A model generated the notes under the pieces. It was given only the letters and a program-made list of their open reading frames with translations, made no database searches and was not told where the DNA came from. Source: JACVRW01 sp963813495 (GTDB lineage Bacteria > Actinomycetota > Thermoleophilia > Solirubrobacterales > Thermoleophilaceae). From it: a stretch of DNA of 64,000 nucleotides. The position numbers were made by a program, and so were the translations under genes. Location: positions 496,001-560,000 of the forward strand of contig CAWEZC010000010.1 in NCBI GenBank assembly GCA_963813495.1, written 5' to 3'. Position 1 is the first letter of the stretch, and each line of letters starts with the position of its first letter. Shown one piece after another: positions 46,724 to 55,256 of the stretch.

Positions 46724-47118
46724 GACTTGGCCCTCGCCTTCACCTCGTCGACGTCTCGCTGCACGCTCGTGATCGCCAGCTCGGGCTTCGGCGGTCCGGC
46801 CTGCTTCACTTCCCGCTTTCCGGTCAGCGCGAGGATGCCCGCTACCAGGAGCAGGGCCACCCCGACGATCACGGCGGCCAGCCATAGCTCAACGGCCGTG
46901 CCCAGCCCGATGATGGCGGCCGCGATCAGCGCGCCCAGCCCGTACAGCGCCACCAGCCCGGCTCCGCCGAACATGCCGGCGCCCTTGCCGGCGTGCTTGC
47001 CCTTCTCGGTCAGCTCGGCCTGGGCCAGGCGCATCTCCTGGCGGATCAGGGTCGAAGTCTGCTGCGAGAGCTGCTGGACGAGCTCGCCCAAGGACTTCTC
47101 GCCGTTTGTGTGTTCCAT
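46720..47118 (-). CDS. Holin-like DUF1469 family membrane protein
   Basis: 132 residues. An amphipathic N-terminal helix (SLGELVQQLSQQTSTLIRQEMRLAQAEL) precedes two membrane spans (GLVALYGLGALIAAAIIGL, LWLAAVIVGVALLLVAGIL), the DUF1469 (actinobacterial holin-like) layout. A GGGTAT sequence at 47134-47129, 10 nt upstream of the start, could be a B-type -10, but its -35 match is poor. It heads the operon with DUF3618 and YihY, 55 nt after a sigma gene on the same strand. Confidence 0.87.
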   Translation of the reverse strand: MEHTNGEKSLGELVQQLSQQTSTLIRQEMRLAQAELTEKGKHAGKGAGMFGGAGLVALYGLGALIAAAIIGLGTAVELWLAAVIVGVALLLVAGILALTGKREVKQAGPPKPELAITSVQRDVDEVKARAKS

Positions 47119-47173
47119 GTGGCAGCGGATACCCGGGCTGCGGGACCGCTACGCAGGCGTGGTGCAGCCCGCC

Positions 47174-48214
47174 TCAGGCGGCTTCGGCCAGACCGGCGAC
47201 CTCGCGCGTTTCAGCCAGACGTTCGAGCGCCTTGTGCTCGATGCGCCGGACCCGCTCGGGGGAAAGGCCGAGCCGGCGGCCGGCTTCGCGTAGCGGCGTG
47301 GGCTCGATCCCGTTTATTCCGTAGCGCAGGCGGATGACCTCGCGCTCCTCGTCCGGCAGCTGGTCGAGAGCCGCGTGTACGGCCTCCTCGCGCAGGCCGA
47401 TCTCGGCCTCTTCGACCGGGCCGCGCTCGCCGCTCGGGAGCAGGTCCCCCAGTCCGCTGGTTCCGTTCTCGCCCACCGGGCGGTCGAGGCTGGTCACGGT
47501 ACGGGCGAAGTCACGCGTCTCCTGAATCTCGGCTTCGGTGAGGCCGGCCTCCTCGGCGATCTCGACGTCGGTCGGCGCCCGGCCGAGCCGCAGCGCGAGG
47601 TCGCGTTCGACGCGGACGATCTTGCGCTCACGCTGGCCGATGTGCACCGGGATGCGGATCGTCCGCCCCTGATTGGCCAGACCGCGCTGCAGTGCCTGGC
47701 GGATCCAGAAAGTCGCGTAGGTGGAGAACTTGTAGCCCTTGCGCCAGTCGAACTTCTCGCTGGCCCGGATCAGGCCGAGGATGCCCTCCTGGATCAGGTC
47801 GAGCAGCGACAGCTCGTGGCCCTGGAACTTCTTCGCGATCGAGACCACGAGGCGCAGGTTGGAGTTGATCATGCGCTCCTTGGCCACGAGGTCGCCCTGC
47901 TCGATCCGCTTGGCCAGCTCGATCTCCTCGGCGCCGCTCAGCAGCGGGTGGCGGCGGACGTCGCGGAGAAAGAGCTGGAGCGTGTCGCTGGTCAGCACGG
48001 CCAGCTCCGGGTTCTCGTAGTGAGCGGACTCCGCGGTATGGCGGCCGCAATCGTCGCTCAGTTCGATGCCGCGCGCCTCGAGGCGGTCGGCGAGAGCCTG
48101 GGCGTGGGTGTCGGAGAGGTCGTGCTCCTCGACCAGCTCCGACAGCTCGGACAGGGTGAGGCAGCCTGTCTCCTCAGCGCGGTCGAGCAACAGGTCGATG
48201 GGCGGGATCGCCAT
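47174..48214 (-). CDS. Primary-like RNA polymerase sigma-70 factor (346 residues)
   Basis: The N-terminus resembles sigma region 1.1 (LLLDRAEETGCLTLSELSELVEEHDLSD). Region 1.2 (TLQLFLRDVRRHPLLSGAEEIELAKRIE), region 2 (DLIQEGILGLIRASEKFDWRKGYKFSTYATFWIRQAL) and region 4 (VIRLRYGINGIEPTPLREAGRRLGLSPERVRRIEHKALERL) are intact. The presence of region 1.1 makes it the better candidate for the housekeeping factor than the 294-residue paralogue at 36.9 kb. It lies between ligD and the holin-like operon on the same strand. Confidence 0.92.
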   Translation of the reverse strand: MAIPPIDLLLDRAEETGCLTLSELSELVEEHDLSDTHAQALADRLEARGIELSDDCGRHTAESAHYENPELAVLTSDTLQLFLRDVRRHPLLSGAEEIELAKRIEQGDLVAKERMINSNLRLVVSIAKKFQGHELSLLDLIQEGILGLIRASEKFDWRKGYKFSTYATFWIRQALQRGLANQGRTIRIPVHIGQRERKIVRVERDLALRLGRAPTDVEIAEEAGLTEAEIQETRDFARTVTSLDRPVGENGTSGLGDLLPSGERGPVEEAEIGLREEAVHAALDQLPDEEREVIRLRYGINGIEPTPLREAGRRLGLSPERVRRIEHKALERLAETREVAGLAEAA

Positions 48215-48256
48215 GGGTTTTCTCTACCCGTCGAGCCGGGGCGGAAACGGTGCCGG

Positions 48257-49141
48257 TCAGGCGAGCAGCGAGTCCACCTTGCGGCGCGCGCTCGAGATGC
48301 CGCGGGCGTGGGCGTCCATGTCCGCCCACGGGTCGCCCTTTGCCTTGAGGCGGCGGACGAGGTTGCGGACGGTCCAGCGGTCGGGCGCCAGGCGCGAGTC
48401 CGACAACTCGGCCCACTCGATCGGCGTGGCCACAGGAGCGTGCGGGCGGGGCCGCACGGCGTACGGCGGTACGGCGGTCTGCGCGTACCGGTTACGGGCC
48501 ACGTCCACGAGGATGCGACCCGCGCGCTTGGCCTTGCGGAACTCGGTGGTGAGCTCCTCGGGATGGCGTTGGGCCAGCACCTCGGCGGCGCTACGGGCGA
48601 AGTCGCCCACGTCGTCGAACGTGGCCCGGCGTCGCAGCGCGGTCCAGACGTGAATGCCCTTGGAGCCGGTCACCTGAGCGAAGGGCGTGAAGCCGAGCTC
48701 GTCGAGCAGCTCGCCCGTCCATCGGGCCGCACGGCGAACGGAGCTGAAGTCGCTGCCCGGCGGCGGGTCGAGGTCGAACACCAGGCGGTCCGGCTGCTCG
48801 ATGCGATCCGCGCGCGAGAGCCAGACGTGAGGGGTGATGCAGTTCTGCCCCACCAGGTAGACGAGCGTGTCGGGGTCGTGGACCGTGACGTGGGTGACCG
48901 TCCCGCCTGCCTTCGGCACCTCCACTCGCCGTATCCAGGCGGGGAAGTAGTCGGGGATGTCCTTGTGGAAGAAGCCCTTGCCACCGATCCCGTCAGGGAA
49001 GCGCTGCATGCTCACCGGGCGGGCGCGGATGTGGGGCAGCATGAACTCCGCCACCCGCTCGTAGTAGGCGGCGAGCTCACCCTTGCTGATGCCGTCGTCG
49101 GGAAACAGCAGCTTGTCTGGGTGGCTGATCGTGACGTCCAC
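48257..49141 (-). CDS. ligD: LigD-type primase/polymerase domain (NHEJ)
   Basis: 294 residues starting GTG; only the polymerase domain is present, with no ligase or phosphoesterase part. ISHPDKLLFPDDGISKGELAAYY opens the domain. Catalytic Asp123 and Asp125 are in LVFDLDPPPG, and GSKGIHVWTAL precedes the third acidic residue (ILVDVARN). It fills gaps with ribonucleotides during Ku-dependent end joining. No ku gene is seen in the window. Confidence 0.93.
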   Translation of the reverse strand: MDVTISHPDKLLFPDDGISKGELAAYYERVAEFMLPHIRARPVSMQRFPDGIGGKGFFHKDIPDYFPAWIRRVEVPKAGGTVTHVTVHDPDTLVYLVGQNCITPHVWLSRADRIEQPDRLVFDLDPPPGSDFSSVRRAARWTGELLDELGFTPFAQVTGSKGIHVWTALRRRATFDDVGDFARSAAEVLAQRHPEELTTEFRKAKRAGRILVDVARNRYAQTAVPPYAVRPRPHAPVATPIEWAELSDSRLAPDRWTVRNLVRRLKAKGDPWADMDAHARGISSARRKVDSLLA

Positions 49142-49151
49142 GGCGATGGCT

Positions 49152-50075
49152 TCAGGAACCGCTCTCGCGCCCGAGGGGCGCGATGGTCAGCGGCCCCTCG
49201 TGCAGCGACTCCACCTGCAGCGTCGAGTGGGTGATCTCGAAGCGATCGTGCAGCAGCTGGGCAAGCCGCCGGCGGTGGGCCTGCGTGTCGCAGCCCGGGC
49301 GGACGGTCACGTGGGCCGAGAGAGCCGGAAACCCGGAGGTGACCTCCCAGACGTGCAGGTCATGGACCTCGATCACGTGAGGCTCGGCGGCCAGCGCATG
49401 GCCGATCTCGTCCGGGTCGAGGTCGCGCGGGGCGGCCTCGAGGAGAACGCGGCCCGAGTCGCGCAGCAGCCCGAAGCCCGAGTAGAGCATCAGCGCGGCG
49501 ACCAGCAGAGCCGCGATCCCATCCGCACGCCCGAAGCCGGTGATCAGGATCACGGCACCGGCGACCGCCGTGGCGATGAACGCGAACAGGTCGTTGAGCA
49601 CGTGCTGGAAGGCGCCCTCGACGTTCAGGCTACGCCGGTTGGCGCCGGACAGGATCACGGTCGCCAGCAGGTTGACCGCGATCCCCACCACGGCGACCAC
49701 CAGTACGGCCGCGCCCTCCACGTCGGGCGGGTTGATCAGCCGGCGCACGCCCTCGAAGACGATGACCGCTCCGAGCGCGACCAGGGTCGCGCCGTTGAGC
49801 TGGGCAGAGAGGATCTCGGCCCGCCGATAGCCGAAGGTGAACTCCCCCTGCGGTGGCCGGCGGGCGATGTGGGCGGCGAACAGCGCGAGCGCGATCGCTC
49901 CCGCATCGGTGAGCATGTGCGCCGCATCGGAGAGCAGTGCGAGCGACGACGCGAGCACACCGACCACGACCTCCACGGCCATGAAGAGCAGGATCAGCAC
50001 GAGGGCCGCCACCAGGCGGCGCGAGTCGTCGGTCTGGACGTGGCTGCCCTGACCGTGATGGTGTGGGTGCGCCAT
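49152..50075 (-). CDS. Cation diffusion facilitator (CzcD/ZitB-like metal exporter)
   Basis: 307 residues from ATG 50075 (GTG 50078 just before is possible). The N-terminus is His-rich (HPHHHGQGSH). Six spans include the metal-site motifs SDAAHMLTDA and HVLNDLFAF (HxxxD pairs). The C-terminal cytoplasmic domain has VIEVHDLHVWEVTSG. It exports Zn or related divalent metal with proton antiport. No metal-responsive regulator is adjacent. Confidence 0.93.
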   Translation of the reverse strand: MAHPHHHGQGSHVQTDDSRRLVAALVLILLFMAVEVVVGVLASSLALLSDAAHMLTDAGAIALALFAAHIARRPPQGEFTFGYRRAEILSAQLNGATLVALGAVIVFEGVRRLINPPDVEGAAVLVVAVVGIAVNLLATVILSGANRRSLNVEGAFQHVLNDLFAFIATAVAGAVILITGFGRADGIAALLVAALMLYSGFGLLRDSGRVLLEAAPRDLDPDEIGHALAAEPHVIEVHDLHVWEVTSGFPALSAHVTVRPGCDTQAHRRRLAQLLHDRFEITHSTLQVESLHEGPLTIAPLGRESGS

Positions 50076-50099
50076 CACCGTGATGGTCGCATGTGTCCG

Positions 50100-50789
50100 C
50101 TAGGGCGCAGGCGTCGTCTCGGTGGGCGTGCCGGTCGAGGGAGCGGGCTGGCTCGGCGCCGGTGTGGTGGTGGGCGGCTCGACCGGTTCGGTGGGCTGCT
50201 CGCCGGGCGTGGTCACGGTCTCGGTCACCGGCGCGGGCTGTTCGGTGCCGTCGGTGGCGGCGGGGTCGTCGCGCTTGTCGGCCTTGTTCGACTTTCCGGG
50301 CACGAACGTCGTGCGCCGGTCGCCCTTTCCGATCGACTCGCCGGCGATCAGCTCGCCCACGGTGATGGTGACCACCGCGATCCCAAAGGCCAGCGCGGCA
50401 GTGGCGGCCACCACCCCGAGCGCGATCTTGCCCCGCCGCGGCGGCGCAGCCGAGGGCTGGCGGTAGATCCGCACCGGTGGTCCTTCGCCTGCCGTGCGCT
50501 CGGACGGAGATCGGGGCGCGGGCGGAGCGTCCACCGGGCGCCGGCTGAGCGCCTCCCGGGGGCGGTCGCTGGTCCAGGCGCGGGCGATCTTCTCGGTGGG
50601 GCGGTGCAGCGCCTCGCTCAGCAGCGCCACCAGCACAGGGGTGATCGCTGCCGCCAGCCAGGTGCCGGCGATCCAGAGTTGCGAGGTGACGGCGGCCGCC
50701 GAAGCTGAGGCGGCGCTCGCGATCACGAGCGTCCTCATGTTGAGCCGGCGCTCCTCCTCGCGCTCAGGGGTGCGCGAAGCCGAAGCCAT
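50100..50789 (-). CDS. Membrane protein with Pro/Thr-rich extracytoplasmic tail, unknown function
   Basis: 229 residues. After an Arg/Glu-rich start, a hydrophobic region (LVIASAASASAAAVTSQLWIAG and AAAITPVLVALLSEAL) is followed by a basic linker. A membrane span (IALGVVAATAALAFGIAVVTITVG) then precedes a low-complexity tail of Thr, Pro, Glu and Ala. The start ATG 50789 gives the full frame; an ATG 17 codons later is possible. No domain recognised. Orientation matches the upstream metal exporter, but a functional link is not evident. Confidence 0.7.
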   Translation of the reverse strand: MASASRTPEREEERRLNMRTLVIASAASASAAAVTSQLWIAGTWLAAAITPVLVALLSEALHRPTEKIARAWTSDRPREALSRRPVDAPPAPRSPSERTAGEGPPVRIYRQPSAAPPRRGKIALGVVAATAALAFGIAVVTITVGELIAGESIGKGDRRTTFVPGKSNKADKRDDPAATDGTEQPAPVTETVTTPGEQPTEPVEPPTTTPAPSQPAPSTGTPTETTPAP

Positions 50790-50969
50790 CCGCCGGCACG
50801 ATAACGGGGTCGCGCGCCTATTCGGCCGCGGCCGCGAGCGGCCCGTATGCCCTCCGCCGCTCCACGACCAGTGCGAGCGAGAACACGGGCTCCACCGTCA
50901 CGGCGCCAGCACCACCCTGGTGGTCAGCCGCGAATGGGCGTCGTGGTACGGCCGGTAGGGTTGCCGCCG

Positions 50970-52334
50970 ATGAGCGGGCCCCCGACGCACGAGGCCGACG
51001 TCGTGGTGGTGGGAGCCGGGTTCGCCGGTCTGGCGGCGGCCCGGGAGCTGGTGGGCCAAGGGGCCTCGGTGGTGGTGCTCGAAGCTCGCGACCGGGTGGG
51101 CGGACGGGTGCTCAACCACGACCTGGGCGAAGGCAAGGTCGTGGAGGTGGGCGCCCAGTGGATCGGCCCCACACAGGACCGGCTCGCCGCGCTCGCCGGC
51201 GAGCTCGGAGTGGAGACGTTCCCCACTCACAGCGAGGGCTTCAACGTGATCGAGTACTCGGGCAGCCTGCGCCGCTACCGCGGCGCGATCCCGCGCATCA
51301 ACCCGGTCGTCCTGCTCGACGTGGAGCGCGCTCAGCGACGGCTCAACCGGCTGGCCCGCAGTGTGCCGCTGGACGCCCCGTGGGAGGCCCCCAATGCAGC
51401 CCGCCTCGATGGGCAGACGGCCGCCACCTGGATGCGCCGAAACCTCGCCACCAGGGCCGGTCGCATGCTGCTCGAGCTCGGAATCGAGGCCGTCTGGGCA
51501 GCGCAGCCGGAGGACATGTCGCTGCTCCACGTGCTCTTCTACATCCACTCGGCGGGCGGTCTGGAACGGCTCTTCGACACCGAGGGCGGCGCCCAGCAGG
51601 ACCGCTTCGTCGGCGGGTCGCAGCTGGTGCCGCTGGGCCTGGCCCGGCGGCTCGGCTCCGAGCGCGTGGTGCTCTCCGCGCCGGTGCGCCGGATCGAGCA
51701 CGGCCCGGACGGGGTGACGGCCCATGCCGACGGCGTGGTGGCCCGCGGCCGCCGGGCGATCCTGGCGATCGCTCCCACGCTCGCGAGCCGGATCGCCTAC
51801 GACCCGCCCCTGCCCGGTTACCGCGACCAGCTCACCCAGAGAATGCCCTTGGGCACGGTGGCCAAGTGCATGGCCGTCTACGACCGGCCCTTCTGGCGCG
51901 AGGAGGGCCTCTCGGGGCAGGGCACGAGCGACACGGGTCCGATCAGGCTGACGTTCGACAATTCGCCGCCGGACGCCTCTCCCGGCGTGCTGCTCGGGTT
52001 CCTGGAGGGGCGGCGGGCGCGCGAGCTCGGCCGTGTGCCGGCGGAGGAGCGGCGCGCGGCGGTGATCGACTGCTTCGCGCGGCTCTACGGGCCACGGGCG
52101 GCGCGGCCCGACGCCTACGTCGAACGGCTCTGGGCCGAGGAGGAGTGGAGCCGCGGCTGCTACGGCTGTCACCTGCCCACCGGAGCCTGGACGGCCTACG
52201 GGCCCGCGTTGCGCGAGGCGATCGGCCCGCTGCACTGGGCCGGCGCCGAGTACGCCACCGTCTGGAACGGCTATATGGACGGTGCGGTGCGTTCGGGCGA
52301 GCACTCGGCCGGCGAGGTCCTCGACCGCCTCTAG
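50970..52334 (+). CDS. FAD-dependent amine oxidase (MAO family)
   Basis: 454 residues from ATG 50970. The FAD-binding Rossmann motif is VVVGAGFAGLAAARELVGQGASVVVLEARDRVGGR, followed by GAQWIGPTQDRLAALA, and the C-terminal MAO motif HWAGAEYATVWNGYMDGAVRSGE. It oxidises an amine to aldehyde with O2. TAGGGT at 50956-50961 ends 8 nt before the start. The stop shares CTAG with the convergent ornithine-cyclodeaminase-like gene. Confidence 0.92.
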   Translation: MSGPPTHEADVVVVGAGFAGLAAARELVGQGASVVVLEARDRVGGRVLNHDLGEGKVVEVGAQWIGPTQDRLAALAGELGVETFPTHSEGFNVIEYSGSLRRYRGAIPRINPVVLLDVERAQRRLNRLARSVPLDAPWEAPNAARLDGQTAATWMRRNLATRAGRMLLELGIEAVWAAQPEDMSLLHVLFYIHSAGGLERLFDTEGGAQQDRFVGGSQLVPLGLARRLGSERVVLSAPVRRIEHGPDGVTAHADGVVARGRRAILAIAPTLASRIAYDPPLPGYRDQLTQRMPLGTVAKCMAVYDRPFWREEGLSGQGTSDTGPIRLTFDNSPPDASPGVLLGFLEGRRARELGRVPAEERRAAVIDCFARLYGPRAARPDAYVERLWAEEEWSRGCYGCHLPTGAWTAYGPALREAIGPLHWAGAEYATVWNGYMDGAVRSGEHSAGEVLDRL

Positions 52335-53269
52335 GGGCTCTCAGCCCTTGCCTGCCACAGGGCGCCCGCCACCACCGCGTCCTCCCACGCCATGCCGGTG
52401 CTCTTGAACAGGCGCGGGCGCTGCGCGGGCAGGTTCAGGCGACCGGTCACCAGCTCCGCGAGGTTGGCCGGCGACTCCGCGCGGGAGGCCCCGGCCGCGA
52501 TCGCCTGGATAAGGTCGCCGGCCTCGCGGAGCGCGCTCGCTCGAGACTCGACCACGACCGTCGAGCGACCCACCAGCCGCTCGTCGACCTCGCGCGCCTC
52601 CGGCTCATGGGAGCCGATCGCCACGACGGTCGCGTCGTCGCCCACCGAGCCACCGTGGAAGAGCGGCTCGCGGGCGGTGGTGGCACAGCAGACGATGTCG
52701 GCCGCGCCCAGCGCATCCCGCAGCGAGCCCGGCGCCCGCGCGTGGAGCCCGGCTGCGCGGCAGCGCTCGATCAGACGCGCCACCCGCCCGCGGTCGCGGG
52801 CCACCACGTCAACCCACTCGAGCGGCCGTACGGCGCGCAGCGCCTCCACGTGGCCGGCCGCCTGCGGGCCACTGCCGAACACCAGCAGCCGGCACGCGTC
52901 CGTGGGGGCCAGATGACGCACGGCGAGAGCCGACACGGCGGCGGTGCGCAGGCAGGTGAGGGCGCTGCCGTCGACGAGCGCGGCGGGGGCGAGTGTCTCG
53001 GGATCGAACAGGACATAGATCCCCTGGATGCGCGGCAGCCCGCGCCCGGGGTTGCCCGGCGCGACGCTCGCGAGCTTCACCCCCAGGGCATCCGGCGTGC
53101 TCGCCGGCATCACGAGCAGCTCGCCGCTGCCTGTGGCCAGGGAAGAGCGCGGCGCGTCCTGCTCGGGGTCGAGCCCCTCCCGAAGCGCGGCCTCCAGGGC
53201 GTCGACGGCCCTTCGAGGGGAGAGCAGGCGGGCCACGGCCCCGGCATCGAGAAAGGGTGGCCCGCTCAT
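52331..53269 (-). CDS. Ornithine cyclodeaminase/mu-crystallin family protein
   Basis: 312 residues. Motifs: LLVMPAST, GVKLASVAPGNPGRGLPRIQG, DGSALTCLRTAAVSALAVRHLA, and NAD-binding VFGSGPQAAGHVEALRAVRPL. The family includes ornithine cyclodeaminase, alanine dehydrogenase and pyrroline-2-carboxylate reductases. Directly after a proline-racemase-like gene (4-nt overlap) it most likely reduces a cyclic imino acid or handles a hydroxyproline product, but this is inferred. Confidence 0.87.
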   Translation of the reverse strand: MSGPPFLDAGAVARLLSPRRAVDALEAALREGLDPEQDAPRSSLATGSGELLVMPASTPDALGVKLASVAPGNPGRGLPRIQGIYVLFDPETLAPAALVDGSALTCLRTAAVSALAVRHLAPTDACRLLVFGSGPQAAGHVEALRAVRPLEWVDVVARDRGRVARLIERCRAAGLHARAPGSLRDALGAADIVCCATTAREPLFHGGSVGDDATVVAIGSHEPEAREVDERLVGRSTVVVESRASALREAGDLIQAIAAGASRAESPANLAELVTGRLNLPAQRPRLFKSTGMAWEDAVVAGALWQARAESP

Positions 53270-54288
53270 GGCAGCAGGAACCCCGTGTCCAGCGGGTCGT
53301 GCGGATCGAGCACGAAGCGGTGCTCGCCGGTCCGAAAGGCGCTGCCCTCCACCTCGGTGACCACCGCCGGCCGCCCTTCGGCCTGTACCCGCTCCACCAC
53401 GCGGCCATCGAACACGGTGCCCACGATCGATTCGTGGCGCAGCGGTTCACCGGGCGCCAGCGCTCCCTCCTCCGCCAGCAGCGCAAGGCGGGCCGAGGTG
53501 CCCGAGCCGCAGGGCGAGCGGTCGAGCTCGCCGTCGGCGAACACCGTGACGTTGCGCTGGCTAAGGCCCTCCGACCCCCGGCCGAGGTCCTCGTACAACA
53601 CCGTGCCGTAGACGCCCGAGAGCCGCTCGTCGCTCGGGTGCCGGGCATGCTCCGTGCCGTCGAGCGCGCGCTTGATCTCGCAGCCGAGCGAGGTCAGCTC
53701 CCGGTGTTGCTCGGGGTTCACGGAGAGCCCCGCGCTGCGGACATCGGCGCAGGCGTAGATGGCTCCGCCGTAGGCCAGGTCCACCTCGAGCTTGCGGCCC
53801 GAGGCGGGCACGCGCACGCCGCGGGCCAGCACGTAGGCGGGCACGTTTCGGAACGCGACCGAGCGCACCCGCCCGTTGCGGCGGCGCGCACGCGCGCGGA
53901 CGCGCCCGGACGGCACGTCGATCACCACGTCGGTGTCGCCGTCCGACGGGCCATGGACACGGCCGCTGTCGAGCGCCCACGCTCCCAGCGCGATCGTGCC
54001 GTGGCCACAGGCGGTGGAGTAGCCCTCGCGGTGCCAGAAGAGCACTCCCAGGTGCGCGCCGCCGTCGTCGGGGGGCACGAGAAAGCAGCCATACATGTCG
54101 GCGTGCCCGCGCGGCTCATGGCAGAGCAGCCGGCGCAGCGCGTCCACGTTCTCGCTGCGCGTCGCGTACGCGCGGCGCTCGCGAACGTCGGCGCCCGGGA
54201 TCTCCGGCGTGCCCGCCGTGACGATGCGGAAGGGCTCTCCCGCGGTGTGGTAGTCGGTGGCCTCGATGTCGGCCATCGCGGCGCTCAT
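53266..54288 (-). CDS. Proline racemase / 4-hydroxyproline epimerase family
   Basis: 340 residues. Both catalytic Cys are present: Cys94 in STACGHGTIA and Cys260 in RSPCGSGTSA. Trans-3-hydroxyproline dehydratases of this family have Thr in the second place, so racemase or epimerase activity is favoured. TDYHTAGEPFRIV marks the N-terminus. The ATG at 54288 is followed by another at 54276. With the next gene and a decayed amino-acid permease upstream, a proline or hydroxyproline use cluster is plausible. Confidence 0.9.
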   Translation of the reverse strand: MSAAMADIEATDYHTAGEPFRIVTAGTPEIPGADVRERRAYATRSENVDALRRLLCHEPRGHADMYGCFLVPPDDGGAHLGVLFWHREGYSTACGHGTIALGAWALDSGRVHGPSDGDTDVVIDVPSGRVRARARRRNGRVRSVAFRNVPAYVLARGVRVPASGRKLEVDLAYGGAIYACADVRSAGLSVNPEQHRELTSLGCEIKRALDGTEHARHPSDERLSGVYGTVLYEDLGRGSEGLSQRNVTVFADGELDRSPCGSGTSARLALLAEEGALAPGEPLRHESIVGTVFDGRVVERVQAEGRPAVVTEVEGSAFRTGEHRFVLDPHDPLDTGFLLP

Positions 54289-54300
54289 GAGCGCCGCACG

Positions 54301-54540
54301 CTACTGCGAGGGCTGCGGATCCTCCCCACGGCGCAGGCGGGAGTGGCGGTATCCGTACGCCGAGAAGATGCAGGTGATGCCCGCGAGCAGGAACGAGATC
54401 ACGAGCGCGGGGCCGGACTGCGCGATCGCCTCGCCGATGATCACGAAGATGCCCGTGCCGACGCCGTGAGGTCGAGCGCGCCAACCGCTCGGTGCAGCCG
54501 GGTGCCCTCGGCCGCTTCGAGGAGCGGCCATGGCGCCTTC
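54301..54540 (-). pseudogene. Remnant of an amino-acid (APC) permease with large internal deletion
   Basis: Reading the minus strand, one frame carries EGTRLHRAVGALDLTA, the usual start of an APC permease; a shift then leads to GVGTGIFVIIGEAIAQSGPALVISFLLAGITCIFSA, its first two membrane spans. This is joined directly to YGYRHSRLRRGEDPQ, which looks like the permease C-terminus, and TAG. About 400 central residues are missing. The 76-codon open frame from 54531 is thus a fossil, not a functional small protein. It lies just upstream of the racemase and may have been its transporter. Confidence 0.75.
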
Positions 54541-54559
54541 GTTACCCCGGATACATGCG

Positions 54560-54584
54560 GTTTAGGCCGAAGTCGATCCGGTAC
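54560..54584 (+). promoter_or_regulatory. B-type promoter candidate upstream of the DJ-1/PfpI gene
   Basis: GTTTAG (54560-54565), 13-nt spacer, CGGTAC (54579-54584). It has the same spacing as the candidate in front of the stress sigma gene, and it precedes a typical stress protein gene by 38 nt. Confidence 0.45.
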
Positions 54585-54622
54585 CCCGAAAGCGAGAGGT
54601 TTTCGAGACGAAAGAGGATGAA

Positions 54623-55201
54623 ATGCCTGACCGGCTGAACGGAAAGAAGGTCGCCTTCCTGCTCACCGACGGCGTCGAGCAGGTGGAGCTGACCGAGCCC
54701 TGGAACAAGGTCCAGGACGAGGGCGGAACGCCTGAGCTGGTCTCGCTCGAAGGCGGCCAGATCCAGGGCTTCAACCATCTCGACAAGGGCGACAGGTTCG
54801 ACGTGGACAAGACGGTGGCGGAGGCCGACGCCGGCGACTACGACGGCCTTGTGCTGCCCGGCGGCGTGGCGAACCCGGACCTCCTGCGCACCGACGCAGA
54901 CGCGGTCGCCTTCACGCGTGCGTTCTTCGAGGCGGGCAAGCCGGTGGCGTCGATCTGCCATGGCCCCTGGACGCTCGTGGAGGCCGACGTCGTGAGAGGC
55001 CGCACGCTGACGTCCTGGCCCAGCCTGCGTACCGACATCAAGAACGCCGGCGGAAACTGGGTCGACGAGGAGGTGCACGTCGACAGCGGGCTGGTGACGA
55101 GCCGCAGGCCCGACGACCTGCCCGCCTTCTGCGACAAGCTCGCCGAGGAGATCGCGGAGGGCCGCCACGAGGAGCAGGCCCTGCAGACCGCCCAGTCGTA
55201 G
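54623..55201 (+). CDS. DJ-1/PfpI family stress protein (YhbO/general stress protein 18-like)
   Basis: 192 residues. The nucleophile elbow ASICHGPWTL holds Cys112 and His113; Glu20 lies in the acid position (LLTDGVEQVEL). Members are linked to repair of glycated proteins or general stress defence; the deglycase role is debated. GAGG lies seven nt before the ATG. A B-type promoter match upstream fits membership in a general stress regulon. Confidence 0.92.
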   Translation: MPDRLNGKKVAFLLTDGVEQVELTEPWNKVQDEGGTPELVSLEGGQIQGFNHLDKGDRFDVDKTVAEADAGDYDGLVLPGGVANPDLLRTDADAVAFTRAFFEAGKPVASICHGPWTLVEADVVRGRTLTSWPSLRTDIKNAGGNWVDEEVHVDSGLVTSRRPDDLPAFCDKLAEEIAEGRHEEQALQTAQS

Positions 55202-55256
55202 CGACCCGCCGTCGCATCAGCAGCGCTCGCCAGGCGTGCTCTAGCCTGGCGGGCCG

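Noticed and set aside
50911..50924. Palindrome ACCACC-CT-GGTGGT upstream of the amine oxidase gene
   Set aside because: Short, GC-rich and single; could easily occur by chance, so not listed as an operator.
51158..53611. An 817-codon frame across the amine oxidase and cyclodeaminase-like genes
   Set aside because: It crosses two well-supported genes on opposite strands; its low-complexity product has no domain.
54301..54531. A functional 76-residue membrane protein
   Set aside because: It looks like the two ends of an APC permease fused by deletion, so it is treated as a remnant.
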